DNA from: Armatimonadota bacterium
GTDB lineage: Bacteria; Armatimonadota; Fimbriimonadia; Fimbriimonadales; Fimbriimonadaceae
Reading direction: 5' to 3'
Length of the DNA stretch: 64,000 bases
NCBI GenBank assembly: GCA_022563855.1
Contig: JADFMN010000006.1
Coordinates: 124,001-188,000 of the forward strand
Below the pieces are notes generated by a model. That model saw only the letters and a list, made by a program, of their open reading frames with translations. It was not told the DNA's origin and did no database searches. The translations under genes were made by a program, and so were the position numbers. How positions within the stretch are numbered: the stretch's first letter is position 1; every line of letters begins with the position of its first letter. Below are positions 1 through 8,316 of this stretch, piece by piece.

Positions 1-2
1 AG

Positions 3-1970
3 CATCTCCCCAGCCTTCCGGAGCTGGAGTCCAGGCTACTGACTAGCCTCGACGGGGATGGAAGCGTCAGGGACGAGGCCAGCGCCGAACTCCAGTCAGC
101 GCGAGGGCGGATCGGAAGCCTGCAATCTCGGATCCAAGACGGAATGCAGAAGTTTGTGTCCGGCAAGTTCAGAACTCTGCTCAGCGACCCGCTGTTCACG
201 CAGCGCTCGGGCCGGTACGTGCTGCCGGTGAAAGCAGAGAACAAAGGCAAGATCAAGGGCATCGTGCACGACGTGAGCGCCAGCGGGCAGACCGTGTACG
301 TCGAGCCGGAACAGATCGTCGCGCTCGGCAACGAACTGCGCGAAGCGGAAGCCGCAGAGAGGGCAGAGGTCGCGCGGGTTCTGTCGGAGCTCTCTGAGAT
401 GGTAGGCGACTGCGCGGAAGACGTCATCCTCGGCTTGGAACTCTCGGCGGAGCTTGACTTGATCTTCGCCAAGGCGCGCTACGGCGCGGGTTCGGGAGGT
501 GTGATTCCGAAGCGCGAGAAGGGCACGTACCTCCGGCTAGAGCTTGCGCGCCACCCGTTGCTCGACCGGAAGACGGTCGTGCCGCTGACGATAGATTTTG
601 GTCGCGAGCACGACGCGGTGCTGATCACCGGGCCGAACACCGGCGGCAAGACCGTCGCAATCAAGGCCATAGGGCTGAGCGTAGCCATGGCTCAGAGCGG
701 GCTGATGCCGACGGCAGAGGCGGTGCGGCTAGGAACTTTCACACAGATTTGGGCCGACATCGGCGACGAGCAGTCTATGCAGCAGTCGCTGTCGACGTTC
801 AGCGCGCACATCAAGAACATTGCAGCGGCAATAAAGCACTTGGTACCGGGCGCGCTGGTGCTGCTCGACGAACTCGGCGCTGGTACCGATCCCGCAGAAG
901 GAGCTGCTCTGGGCCGCGCGATCCTGCTGAAGCTCCAGCAGGGCGGCGCTTGCGTCATCGCCAGCACGCACTACGGCGAACTAAAGCTATTTGCCGAAAA
1001 CACGGATCGCTTCATGAATGCGTCCATGGAGTTCGATCAGAAGTCGCTGAGGCCGACCTACAGACTGATGGCAGGAGTGCCCGGATCGAGCCACGCGATG
1101 ACGATCGCAGAGCGATACGGCGTGCCAAGCGACGTAATCGCGGAGGCGATGTCGGGAGTCAGCGAAGAGGAGCTGGACGTGGCCAAAATGATCGAGAGGC
1201 TGGAGGTCGCAGAGAGGCGGGCGCGAGGTGCGCAGAGCGAGTCCGACCGTCTGTCGGCAGAGCTTCGAGAGCTCAAACGCCATGTGGAGGCGCGGGAGAG
1301 CAAAGCTCAGCAAGCGATAACCAACGCACGAGCAGAGGCGGCCGAAGAGATGCAAGACGCGCTTGCTGAAATGCGCGAGGAGACGAGCGCCGTGCTCGAT
1401 ACGTTGAAAGCCAGCGGTTCACAGCGCGAGCTCGACGAGGCGAGAGAGAAGTTGAAGCGCATTCAAGCTGAGGGCGCTTCAGCGGTCGAAGAGTTCCAAC
1501 CCGAGCCTGAGACTCGCGAGCCGCTCGAAGTTTCGCCAGGGATGTCGGTTCGCGCTGTGAATCTGAACCAGACGGGAGTCGTTGTTGGCAAACCTCGGGG
1601 CGGCTCGGTGCAAGTCCAGATCGGATCGATGAAGATAACGATTAAGCTGAATGATCTGGAGGAGGTCGTCGAGCGCCCCAAGGCGCGCCGCTCGTCCACC
1701 GGGATGCGCGCGGAAAAGAGCTTGTCGGTCAGCAGGGAGATTCATTTGAGGCGAAAACGGGCCGAGGACGCCAGGGAAGATCTGGAGAGGTTCATCGACG
1801 ACGCCGTACTCGCCGGATTGTCCAGTGTGCGCATCGTACATGGAAAAGGCGGTGGCGCACTGCGTAAACTGACGGATGAGTTGCTGCGCCGCCACTCAGC
1901 CATCAAATCGCACAGGCTCGCAGATGTCTCTGATGGAGGCGACGGAGTGACCGTAGCACAGCTGAAGTGA
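3..1970 (+). CDS. mutS2: Endonuclease MutS2 (5' end outside window)
   Basis: MutS2 is a MutS-family ATPase and nuclease that acts on recombination intermediates and stalled ribosomes. The frame is open from the window edge (codons start at nt 3), so the true start lies upstream; about 655 residues are visible of a usual 750-800. Seen in order: the end of the clamp/lever region; a Walker A motif GPNTGGKT near nt 625-650; a Walker B motif LLDELGAGTDP near nt 865-900; a long charged coiled coil (nt about 1180-1480); a KOW-like linker; and a C-terminal Smr nuclease domain with the typical HGKGGG motif near nt 1840. The stop is followed at once by a duplicated start of the next gene (see the repeat at 1936-2156). 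Confidence 0.96.
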   Translation, partial: HLPSLPELESRLLTSLDGDGSVRDEASAELQSARGRIGSLQSRIQDGMQKFVSGKFRTLLSDPLFTQRSGRYVLPVKAENKGKIKGIVHDVSASGQTVYVEPEQIVALGNELREAEAAERAEVARVLSELSEMVGDCAEDVILGLELSAELDLIFAKARYGAGSGGVIPKREKGTYLRLELARHPLLDRKTVVPLTIDFGREHDAVLITGPNTGGKTVAIKAIGLSVAMAQSGLMPTAEAVRLGTFTQIWADIGDEQSMQQSLSTFSAHIKNIAAAIKHLVPGALVLLDELGAGTDPAEGAALGRAILLKLQQGGACVIASTHYGELKLFAENTDRFMNASMEFDQKSLRPTYRLMAGVPGSSHAMTIAERYGVPSDVIAEAMSGVSEEELDVAKMIERLEVAERRARGAQSESDRLSAELRELKRHVEARESKAQQAITNARAEAAEEMQDALAEMREETSAVLDTLKASGSQRELDEAREKLKRIQAEGASAVEEFQPEPETREPLEVSPGMSVRAVNLNQTGVVVGKPRGGSVQVQIGSMKITIKLNDLEEVVERPKARRSSTGMRAEKSLSVSREIHLRRKRAEDAREDLERFIDDAVLAGLSSVRIVHGKGGGALRKLTDELLRRHSAIKSHRLADVSDGGDGVTVAQLK

Positions 1971-2156
1971 ACCTATGAAAGCTCTGATTGCAGCCGCAAG
2001 AATAGCGAACCCAAGACTGGCGACGACAATACCCCTCCCCCCTGGGGGAGGGCCAGGGAGGGGGTGCTGATGAGACGAGGAACGCTCCTCGCCAACCCTC
2101 CGCCAGGGAGAGGCGACGGAGTGACCGTAGCACAGCTGAAGTGAACCTATGAAAGC
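1936..2156. repeat. 47-bp direct repeat pair spanning mutS2 end and cdd start
   Basis: Positions 1936-1982 and 2110-2156 are identical (47 bp, offset 174 bp). Each copy holds the last codons of mutS2, its stop, and the start of the cytidine deaminase gene. The second copy is the one joined to the full cdd. Between them lies a G/C-rich palindrome of the CCCTCCCC/GGGGAGGG type (about 2031-2063), a family found elsewhere in the window. The simplest reading is a small tandem duplication into which, or together with which, a palindromic element was placed. Confidence 0.9.
1975..2070 (+). pseudogene. Truncated duplicate of the cdd 5' end
   Basis: An ATG at 1975 opens a 31-codon frame whose first 12 residues (MKALIAAARIAN) match the start of the real cytidine deaminase at 2149 (MKALITAARKARAN). 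Similarity ends where the G/C-rich palindrome begins, and the frame closes at 2070. It arose from the 47-bp duplication and has already diverged after the exact repeat (for example att-gca against att-aca). It is unlikely to make a working product. Confidence 0.65.
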
Positions 2157-2553
2157 ATTGATTACAGCCGCACGAAAGGCCCGGGCGAACGCTTACGCCC
2201 CGTATAGCGTCTATTCCGTAGGCGCTGCGGTACAGTCCTCCTCTGGGGCGGTGTACGCAGGGTGCAACGTCGAAAACGGCGTATACGGCCTGACGATCTG
2301 CGCAGAGCGCAGTGCGCTGTGCCAGATGGTCGCAGCTGGGGAGCAGACGGTGGTCGCGGTCTGTATCGTCACGGAGGACGGCGCGACTCCGTGTGGAGCG
2401 TGTCGGCAGTTCATCGCTGAGTTTGCGGATAGGGAGCTTGGGGTCAAGGTAGTTTGTTGCGACGAGAGCGGCAACTTGAAAACGTATACGTTGGCCGAAC
2501 TGCTTCCAAACGCATTTGAGTTCTCAGGTCCCAGGGACGTCGACGAAAAGTAA
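2149..2553 (+). CDS. cdd: Cytidine deaminase
   Basis: Zinc-dependent hydrolytic deamination of (deoxy)cytidine to (deoxy)uridine in pyrimidine salvage, in the cytoplasm. The 134-residue length fits the homotetrameric bacterial class. Substrate-binding CNVEN, the catalytic CAER (zinc Cys plus proton-shuttling Glu) and the second zinc motif PCGACRQ are all present in the usual order. The gene follows mutS2 after the duplicated segment, so the upstream 35 bases are a copy of the mutS2 tail rather than a dedicated leader. It is followed 5 bp later by a lipoprotein gene. Confidence 0.97.
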   Translation: MKALITAARKARANAYAPYSVYSVGAAVQSSSGAVYAGCNVENGVYGLTICAERSALCQMVAAGEQTVVAVCIVTEDGATPCGACRQFIAEFADRELGVKVVCCDESGNLKTYTLAELLPNAFEFSGPRDVDEK

Positions 2554-2558
2554 AGCGT

Positions 2559-3377
2559 ATGAGAGTACTTAAACCTGGCTTCATTGGCACGATCGTCGCG
2601 ATCGTGATCACCGTGCTGATATTCGGATGCGGCGGTGGTGGTGAAGGCGCTGGCGGCGGAGGGGGCGGCGGCGGCGGCTGGGGCTATACGCCAGAAGCCG
2701 GTCAGTACATTGAGTTCGTTGGTATCAGCCGCTCTGGCAATCTCGATCCGCTAAACCTTCAAGTCGGCGATACGGTGCAGCTCCTGCTGGTGAATTACGA
2801 TCTGCAGGGAAACCGCACCGTGATGACCGTGAGCGGTTGGTTCATGAATACTGCGAACGGTCCGATCACGCTCAACGCGACCACGGGCGTGTTCACAGTC
2901 AATTCCAATCCCAACCGGTTTGTGCAGTTCTCAATCAACGCTTTTGTCAGCGGCCAGTGGATACGGGTCGACCAGGACTCTTTCTATCCGACGGCAACAT
3001 CGACGGTATCGGGCGTCGTGGATGAAGAGAACATATTCTTTCCAGGTTTTGGCACTGGTGACGGAGTCATTTACGCCCAGATAGAGTTTTATGATTCGAT
3101 AGGGAATCGGGTAGGAGCCGCCCGCGTATTCGGCAACGGCGCGTTCGTTGCCCAAATACCGACGAGCGTAGTGAAAATGGGCATCAAGGGCTCCACCATC
3201 CCGTTGCCGAAGTACTTCCGTTCATTCCGGTATCTCGGGGAACTGTATTCAGCGACCGGCAATAGCTGCTCTGCGCCCGTTGGCCCCATGGGTGCAGGCG
3301 CAAACCTGCTGCCTGATCCGGTGCTCGTGATCCAGCAAGCTAGCGGGCCGCCCCCTCCGCCAGGCGGCTGCGGCTAG
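2559..3377 (+). CDS. Predicted lipoprotein, function unknown
   Basis: I do not recognise this 272-residue protein. It has a short charged N-terminus, a hydrophobic segment (residues about 8-25) and a lipobox ending LIFGC, followed by a glycine-rich linker (GGGGEGAGGGGGGGGG) that probably spaces the domain from the membrane. The body is rich in beta-forming residues; residues about 45-160 look like an Ig-like or BIG-type domain (QVGDTVQLLLVN). The C-terminus is a proline/glycine tail (PPPPPGGCG). It starts 5 bp after cdd and could be cotranscribed. Likely exported and anchored; the ligand is unknown. Confidence 0.75.
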   Translation: MRVLKPGFIGTIVAIVITVLIFGCGGGGEGAGGGGGGGGGWGYTPEAGQYIEFVGISRSGNLDPLNLQVGDTVQLLLVNYDLQGNRTVMTVSGWFMNTANGPITLNATTGVFTVNSNPNRFVQFSINAFVSGQWIRVDQDSFYPTATSTVSGVVDEENIFFPGFGTGDGVIYAQIEFYDSIGNRVGAARVFGNGAFVAQIPTSVVKMGIKGSTIPLPKYFRSFRYLGELYSATGNSCSAPVGPMGAGANLLPDPVLVIQQASGPPPPPGGCG

Positions 3378-3434
3378 CCTGAGAACCGTTTATTCTGGCG
3401 TTCTGAGCCGTTGCGGTTGTAAAATCAATCCAGC

Positions 3435-4670
3435 GTGGAACTTCAGGAGGACAAGAGTCCGAATCTGGCCAGCGTCGGCCTGATGAGCGACGACTCTATA
3501 CAGGAGGTAATTCTCCTTGCCAAGCGCCTTCGCGAGACCGCCGGAGGTGAGCTTGACGATTCCGCAGTTTTGGCTATTGCGGAAGCCACCGGTGCGCCGG
3601 CGGACTACGTCCGGCTCGCCATCCACGCGCTGCCGGTCGAGAAGAACATGACGCCTTGGGAGCGCGTTCGCACGTCGTTCCTCGCCTTCAACAACAATGT
3701 GCGCCGGTTCATGATGTCTGGAGTACTGGCGTCGCTGTCGGGACTGGCGTCTGGGCTTGGCCGTGCGTTCGACGACGCCTCAAGCCTACTGGGCACGTTG
3801 ACATTGCTTTTCACCGTAGGCGCAATCTATAACTGCGCGATAGCGAAGGACGCCAAGGCGGGCGCTCTTTCCGGAGCGATCTACGGATCCGTCGCGTTCC
3901 TCATGACGACGCTGTTCATCTTCTTGGCTAACCTTGCGCCGGGTGTCGCGGCCACGGGCCCGGAGCCCTTTCTGATTCTCCTTGCTGCCGCCGGTGGCGC
4001 CGCAGCCGGTGCCGCAGTTCAAGGCATATATGGGAGTCAGCGGAGGAGACTGGGAATCAAGGATCAGGCTGACCAGAGACAGGAGCTGCTGCAACAACTG
4101 CTCGAGCTACAAGACGAGTTGCGTTCGGACGAGAGATTCGTGACGTTCTTGAGCGTCGATATCGTCGGTTCGACCCGGATCAAGGCCGTCTCGGACGAAC
4201 TTGCCGTTGAATTTACGTTCACGGAGTATCACAAGTTTGTCGAGTCGGTGGTTTGCAACAATAATGGGCGTATCCACTCGACCGCTGGCGATGGGGTCAC
4301 CGCAGTGTTCGAGTCGCCGACGAACGCGTACAGCGCCGGTCGCCAACTGCTGGCCGGGCTGTTCGAGTTCAACGCATTTCGCAATAGAATCGGTTCGCCG
4401 GTCGAATTGCGCGGAGGTCTTCACACGGGCAGCGTCCTGACGCCAGGAGAAGATATCACGAGCGTCAATTTCGCGCACGTGATCGACATTGCTGCTCACA
4501 TGCAGAAGGTCAGCCCCGTCGGCTGCCTGACGGTCAGCGAGGCCACCGCCACGTACCTACCTGGAGGTCTTGATGCCATCGGCAGCGAGCGCGTCGAGAC
4601 CATGGACGTGGCAGGCGCCGTCTGGAGGCCCAGGAACACCGTTACCGTCGGAACTCAGGCGACTTCATAG
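3435..4670 (+). CDS. Membrane-anchored class III nucleotide cyclase-like protein
   Basis: Residues about 235-400 resemble a class III adenylate/guanylate cyclase homology domain: the first metal-binding Asp lies in LSVDIVGSTR and a second in STAGDGVTAVF, with a following GGLHTGSV strand. Before it come about four hydrophobic segments (residues about 90-200) and a short coiled coil (QELLQQLLELQDEL). The N-terminal 70 residues form a small helical domain. The start at 3435 is GTG; an ATG at 3483 (MSDDS) is an alternative, with an AGGAGG about 30 bp upstream of it. Purine-selecting and transition-state residues cannot be assigned with confidence, so catalysis is not certain. The last 6 bp overlap the convergent gene. 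Confidence 0.72.
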   Translation: MELQEDKSPNLASVGLMSDDSIQEVILLAKRLRETAGGELDDSAVLAIAEATGAPADYVRLAIHALPVEKNMTPWERVRTSFLAFNNNVRRFMMSGVLASLSGLASGLGRAFDDASSLLGTLTLLFTVGAIYNCAIAKDAKAGALSGAIYGSVAFLMTTLFIFLANLAPGVAATGPEPFLILLAAAGGAAAGAAVQGIYGSQRRRLGIKDQADQRQELLQQLLELQDELRSDERFVTFLSVDIVGSTRIKAVSDELAVEFTFTEYHKFVESVVCNNNGRIHSTAGDGVTAVFESPTNAYSAGRQLLAGLFEFNAFRNRIGSPVELRGGLHTGSVLTPGEDITSVNFAHVIDIAAHMQKVSPVGCLTVSEATATYLPGGLDAIGSERVETMDVAGAVWRPRNTVTVGTQATS

Positions 4671-5882
4671 CCCTGGCGCTTCGAGCCTGAGGTCGGGGGA
4701 AACGCCTAGCCGATCCGAGTCGCCTCCGTCGTCGAGCCAGTTGCTGCCGACCGAGTACACGAAGGAGTCGGTACCGGCTGCCATGTACCTTAGACGGTCG
4801 CCAGTGTAAGGGTCGACCACTTCCGGCCCAACCAGCCCGTCGAGCGCGCCTGGCTCTATGCCCTCGTCGTTCAGGCGGGCTTGCACGTATGCGTTGGCAG
4901 CGAGCAACCGCGTTCGAGCAAGGGCGCGGTCGCGCACGGCGATGTAAGGCTCGACAGTCTCGAGGAACTGCCGAGATAACTGTGCCCACGGGCGATCGTC
5001 GGACGCCGGGCGGAACGGCTGGCGCTGACTGGCAGCAAGCGTAATCTCTTGCTGGTGATGCTCGATGCGATCCCGGGTCTCGGCCATCATGCCTTCGATG
5101 AAGTCCTCCCGCTCCTCTCCACGCAGTCGCTGGAAAGTATTGACCGACCTTGATTGGCTTCCTAGATGATCCCGGATCGCTGAGAAGTCGCCTTGCCGGT
5201 GGGCGTCCTGAAGCGCTTGGATTGCGGAGAGCATCGACTCCATTTCATGATCCAGCGAGCTGATCTCAGAAGGTCTTGCTTTGAGCGCGGCGTCAACTCC
5301 ATCTTGCAATGAGTATAGGTTGTCTGAAGGAATCCTATATAAATCGGAGGCGATTGCGATACGGCCTCGATCCGCGATGCTCCAGCCGAGCGTCGAATCT
5401 ACGAGGTCTCCGCCAGTCAGCTGCAGGCCAAAATGGACCGTAGCGATCGTCCAGGCCACGGCCTCGTCCCAATCCTCTTCGGCGACTGCCTGCTCGATTT
5501 TCCACGTCAGCATGCGCCCCGCAAGACGCCAGCCGCGATGATTGGCTCGCTCCTCGAACGGGGGCTGATGTCGAAACAGGAACTCGCACGGAACCTCGAC
5601 AGCTTGTAGAAGCAGGTCCAAGCTGGCTGAGTTTTCGGCGAGCAGTTCGCGCCGCTTTGCCCGTGCGAACGATGTGCGAAAGAGGTCGTCTGTGGAGGTC
5701 TCCTGGATTTGCTGTGCCGCCGTGGCGTAGTAGTCGAATGCGTTGTCGGAGGGCAGATGGGCTACGTACTCTGCCGCAGGCGGGAGCACGACGGAGTACG
5801 GGGCTAGGGCGGGGTCGTCCCTACAGCCCAGGCTCGACGCTGCCACAGCGCCTAGCGCCAACCAACAGTAGATGCGCCGCAT
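4665..5882 (-). CDS. Secreted lipoprotein with a GspG-like C-terminal motif, function unknown
   Basis: A 405-residue protein. The ATG at 5882 gives a signal peptide and lipobox (MRRIYCWLALG...SSLGC). The body is mostly alpha-helical and resembles uncharacterised secreted proteins of Planctomycetes/Armatimonadota. The C-terminus (DPYTGDRLRYMAAGTDSFVY, then SVGSNWLDDGGD) is the pattern found at the end of many such proteins and of GspG-type pseudopilins, where it forms a calcium-binding loop. An upstream ATG at 5909 would add nine residues in front of the signal peptide. Convergent with the cyclase-like gene, 6-bp overlap. No enzymatic motif is seen. Confidence 0.7.
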   Translation of the reverse strand: MRRIYCWLALGAVAASSLGCRDDPALAPYSVVLPPAAEYVAHLPSDNAFDYYATAAQQIQETSTDDLFRTSFARAKRRELLAENSASLDLLLQAVEVPCEFLFRHQPPFEERANHRGWRLAGRMLTWKIEQAVAEEDWDEAVAWTIATVHFGLQLTGGDLVDSTLGWSIADRGRIAIASDLYRIPSDNLYSLQDGVDAALKARPSEISSLDHEMESMLSAIQALQDAHRQGDFSAIRDHLGSQSRSVNTFQRLRGEEREDFIEGMMAETRDRIEHHQQEITLAASQRQPFRPASDDRPWAQLSRQFLETVEPYIAVRDRALARTRLLAANAYVQARLNDEGIEPGALDGLVGPEVVDPYTGDRLRYMAAGTDSFVYSVGSNWLDDGGDSDRLGVSPDLRLEAPGL

Positions 5883-5942
5883 ATCCAAGGCGATTGTACT
5901 GCAGCCCAAGTATTATCCTCGTATCTCGATGAGGAAAGCCGC

Positions 5943-6872
5943 ATGAAAGGCGTTGTTCTCGCCGCTGGCAAAGGCACCCGTCTGTTTCCAGTGACGCGGG
6001 CTGTCGCAAAGCCGCTGCTGCCGATCGCGAACCGCATGACGATCCAGTACGCGTTCGATCAGTTTGGCCGGTGCGGCATCAGCGACGTGTGCGTCGTTGT
6101 TGGCGAGTCTGAGGAGCAGATGCGCGATGCGCTCGGGGACGGATCGCGTTTCGGCGTCGATCTGACTTACGTCCGGCAGACGACTCCAAAGGGGTTGGCT
6201 CACGCCGTCGGCTTCGCACGGGAGTTTGTGGGCGATGACGACTTCATGCTGTACCTCGGTGACGCGGTGTACGGTGAGTCGCTAGCTCCATTTGCAGCTC
6301 AGTTCCAAGAGCAGGGGGCGGCGAATCTAAACCTGGTCAAAGCGGTCGATGACCCGAAACGGTTCGGCGTGGCCACGGTCGAGGACGGACGCATCGTGAA
6401 GCTGGTCGAAAAGCCCGCAGAGCCGGAGAGCAACCTGGCCATGGCTGGAATGTACATCTTCGGGCCTCAGATATGGCCGTGCATCGATCGACTCGAGCCG
6501 AGCGCGCGCGGCGAGTACGAGATCACCGATGCGATCCAACTGCTCGTCGAGAGCGGCGCTCTCGTGATCCCTGGAGTGTACGACGGCGAGTGGTTCGATA
6601 CCGGAACGCTCGATTCGTTTCTTGAGACAAGCAGGTTCTTGACCGATGGAGGTGTGCTGGTCGGTGACGGGGCGACTGTTTCGGCGCAAATGGCCGCCGG
6701 CGTTGTGATCGGAAGCGGCGCCACGGTCGTTGCGAACCGCATCGAGAACTCCGTGATCCTGCCGGATGCCGACGTGCACGTGACAGGCGATATCCGCGGA
6801 TGTCTGCTAGGCGGCAGGATCAACGCCGATCAATTGGAAAACACGATTCGGTACGGAGAGATGCTCGAATAA
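5943..6872 (+). CDS. Sugar-phosphate nucleotidyltransferase (RmlA-like)
   Basis: Transfers a nucleoside monophosphate (probably dTMP or UMP) to a sugar 1-phosphate, giving an activated sugar for envelope glycans. The N-terminal 230 residues are a nucleotidyltransferase domain with the signature LAAGKGTRLFPVT, a metal-binding LGDAVYG and the EKPAEP motif. The tail (about 240-309) has the hexapeptide-like periodicity of a left-handed beta helix (GDGATVSAQMAAGVVIGSG), as in the longer archaeal-type RmlA/GlmU-like enzymes. The sugar cannot be told from sequence. Ends inside a strong bidirectional terminator. Confidence 0.88.
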   Translation: MKGVVLAAGKGTRLFPVTRAVAKPLLPIANRMTIQYAFDQFGRCGISDVCVVVGESEEQMRDALGDGSRFGVDLTYVRQTTPKGLAHAVGFAREFVGDDDFMLYLGDAVYGESLAPFAAQFQEQGAANLNLVKAVDDPKRFGVATVEDGRIVKLVEKPAEPESNLAMAGMYIFGPQIWPCIDRLEPSARGEYEITDAIQLLVESGALVIPGVYDGEWFDTGTLDSFLETSRFLTDGGVLVGDGATVSAQMAAGVVIGSGATVVANRIENSVILPDADVHVTGDIRGCLLGGRINADQLENTIRYGEMLE

Positions 6873-6910
6873 AATAAATGGCCTGGGCGGATGCCCAGGC
6901 CATTTATTTT
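6871..6910. terminator. Bidirectional rho-independent terminator
   Basis: A perfect 18-bp inverted repeat, AAAATAAATGGCCTGGGC / GCCCAGGCCATTTATTTT, with a GGAT loop at 6889-6892. It has A- and T-rich arms on both sides, so it can end transcription from either strand: the nucleotidyltransferase on + and the small lipoprotein gene at 6927-7055 on -. It overlaps the TAA stop of the former. Confidence 0.92.
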
Positions 6911-6926
6911 AGATTCTTTGCTGCGA

Positions 6927-7055
6927 CTAGTTGTCGTCGCCGCCTTCGTCAGATCCGTTCGTAGTTTCGTCGCTCTCATCTTCGCTATCGCCACATCCGG
7001 CAACGAACACGCCGACTACAGCCAAGGCAAGCAGAATCGCAATCAGTTTCTTCAT
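6927..7055 (-). CDS. Small lipoprotein (42 aa)
   Basis: A short frame that a length cut-off would miss. It starts with MKKLIAILLALAVVGVFVAGC, a complete lipoprotein signal peptide with lipobox VAGC, and goes on with an acidic, Ser/Asp/Glu-rich 21-residue tail ending GGDDN. An AGGAGG (complement of 7067-7072) lies 11 bp before the ATG, and the gene ends 16 bp before a bidirectional terminator. Together these support a real gene. It resembles small acidic lipoproteins of unknown role in many genomes; no function is proposed. Confidence 0.72.
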   Translation of the reverse strand: MKKLIAILLALAVVGVFVAGCGDSEDESDETTNGSDEGGDDN

Positions 7056-7294
7056 TTATACAAAGACCTCCTCAGATACTTTGCACCCGGTCAAGGGTGA
7101 TGCTCCGAACGCGACGCCTGACCGATATAGTCAACGCGCTTCGCAGTCCGTTCATTATAGACCGACGTGGCGTCTTTAGCAAGAGTTGCGGGAAAGAGGC
7201 CCTGGATTGGTGGAAAACTCCCTAAAATCACGCTCTATTTTTGCTATTCTTGGCCTCAAAGCGGTACCGTCAGCCTCTTTCTCGGGATAGACCA

Positions 7295-8191
7295 ATGGCT
7301 GAAACTACGGAGAACTACGACCTTTTGGCGATCGACGACCTCGACAGAGGCGCGGCGGAGCGGATTCTAGAGCTGGCGACCAGGCTCAAGATTCAACGGA
7401 TTGAGGCGCCCAGCGTCATCGTTCCAGTTGAGGGCCGCACCGTCGCCCTTGTCTTTGAAAAGCCGTCGCTGAGAACTCGCGTCGCCTTCGAGATCGCAGT
7501 TCGAGAGCTCGGTGGCGAAGCGGTATTCCTCAGCAAGAGCGAAATCGGAATGGGGTCTCGCGAATCGATCCGCGACGTCGCTTGCAACCTCAGTCGTTGG
7601 TGCCGTGCAATAGTCGCTCGTCTTTACTGGCACAAGGATCTTCTTCAGATGGCGGCGGATGCGTCAGTGCCCGTCATCAACGCCCTTACCGAGATGGAGC
7701 ACCCCTGCCAGGCGTTCGCCGATTTGATGACGGTTCGCGAGGTGTTCGGCGAGGAGCGCGTGAAGATAACTTACGTCGGCGACGGCAACAACGTCGCGCG
7801 AAGTCTGGCAAAGCTCGCGGTCATGCTCGACTACCCGTTCACGATCTGTGGTCCCGAGAACTTCCGTCTAGAGGACATGAAAGGAGTTGAGCAGACGACG
7901 GACCTCGTCGAGGGCCTCGCCGGGGCGCACGTCGTGTATACGGACGTGTGGATCAGCATGGGTGACGAGCACGAGCAAGAGCACCGGCTCAAGATCTTCG
8001 AGCAGTACCAAGTGAATGCAGCAGCGATGGCGATGGCTGACGGCGACGCGATCTTCTTGCACTGCCTGCCAGCGCGCCGCGGGTACGAGGTGACCGACGA
8101 CGTCATGGACTCGGAGCAGAGCAGGGTGTACGACCAAGCTGAGAATCGGCTCCATGTTCAGAAAGCGATATTGAGCAAGATTCTCGTTTGA
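7295..8191 (+). CDS. argF: Ornithine carbamoyltransferase
   Basis: Condenses carbamoyl phosphate with L-ornithine to citrulline in arginine synthesis. The ATG at 7295 (MAETTEN) is the likely start; frames extending upstream have no support. Seen: carbamoyl-phosphate loop KPSLRTRVAFE (Leu where many enzymes have Thr in STRTR), HPCQAFADLM, the GDGNNVARSL motif, and the catalytic/ornithine-binding HCLPARRGYEV. Length 298 residues is normal. No other arginine gene is nearby, so it seems to be a single transcription unit with its own promoter in the 7056-7294 gap. Confidence 0.95.
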   Translation: MAETTENYDLLAIDDLDRGAAERILELATRLKIQRIEAPSVIVPVEGRTVALVFEKPSLRTRVAFEIAVRELGGEAVFLSKSEIGMGSRESIRDVACNLSRWCRAIVARLYWHKDLLQMAADASVPVINALTEMEHPCQAFADLMTVREVFGEERVKITYVGDGNNVARSLAKLAVMLDYPFTICGPENFRLEDMKGVEQTTDLVEGLAGAHVVYTDVWISMGDEHEQEHRLKIFEQYQVNAAAMAMADGDAIFLHCLPARRGYEVTDDVMDSEQSRVYDQAENRLHVQKAILSKILV

Positions 8192-8316
8192 ACCAACCCC
8201 GCAAATTCACCAGTATTCTCAGCAGAAGTCGGGCGTGCTTGAGATCGGGTTCGAACCCCTGGCATACTGAGGCCAGAGTCAGGCTAGCAGAATTGCCTGT
8301 CCTGGAGGATTTGAGA

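Noticed and set aside
8240-8262. tRNA T-arm-like GGGTTCGAACCCC
   Set aside because: No matching acceptor stem, D arm or anticodon arm lies at the right distance on either strand; the region is the leader of a PEP-CTERM gene.
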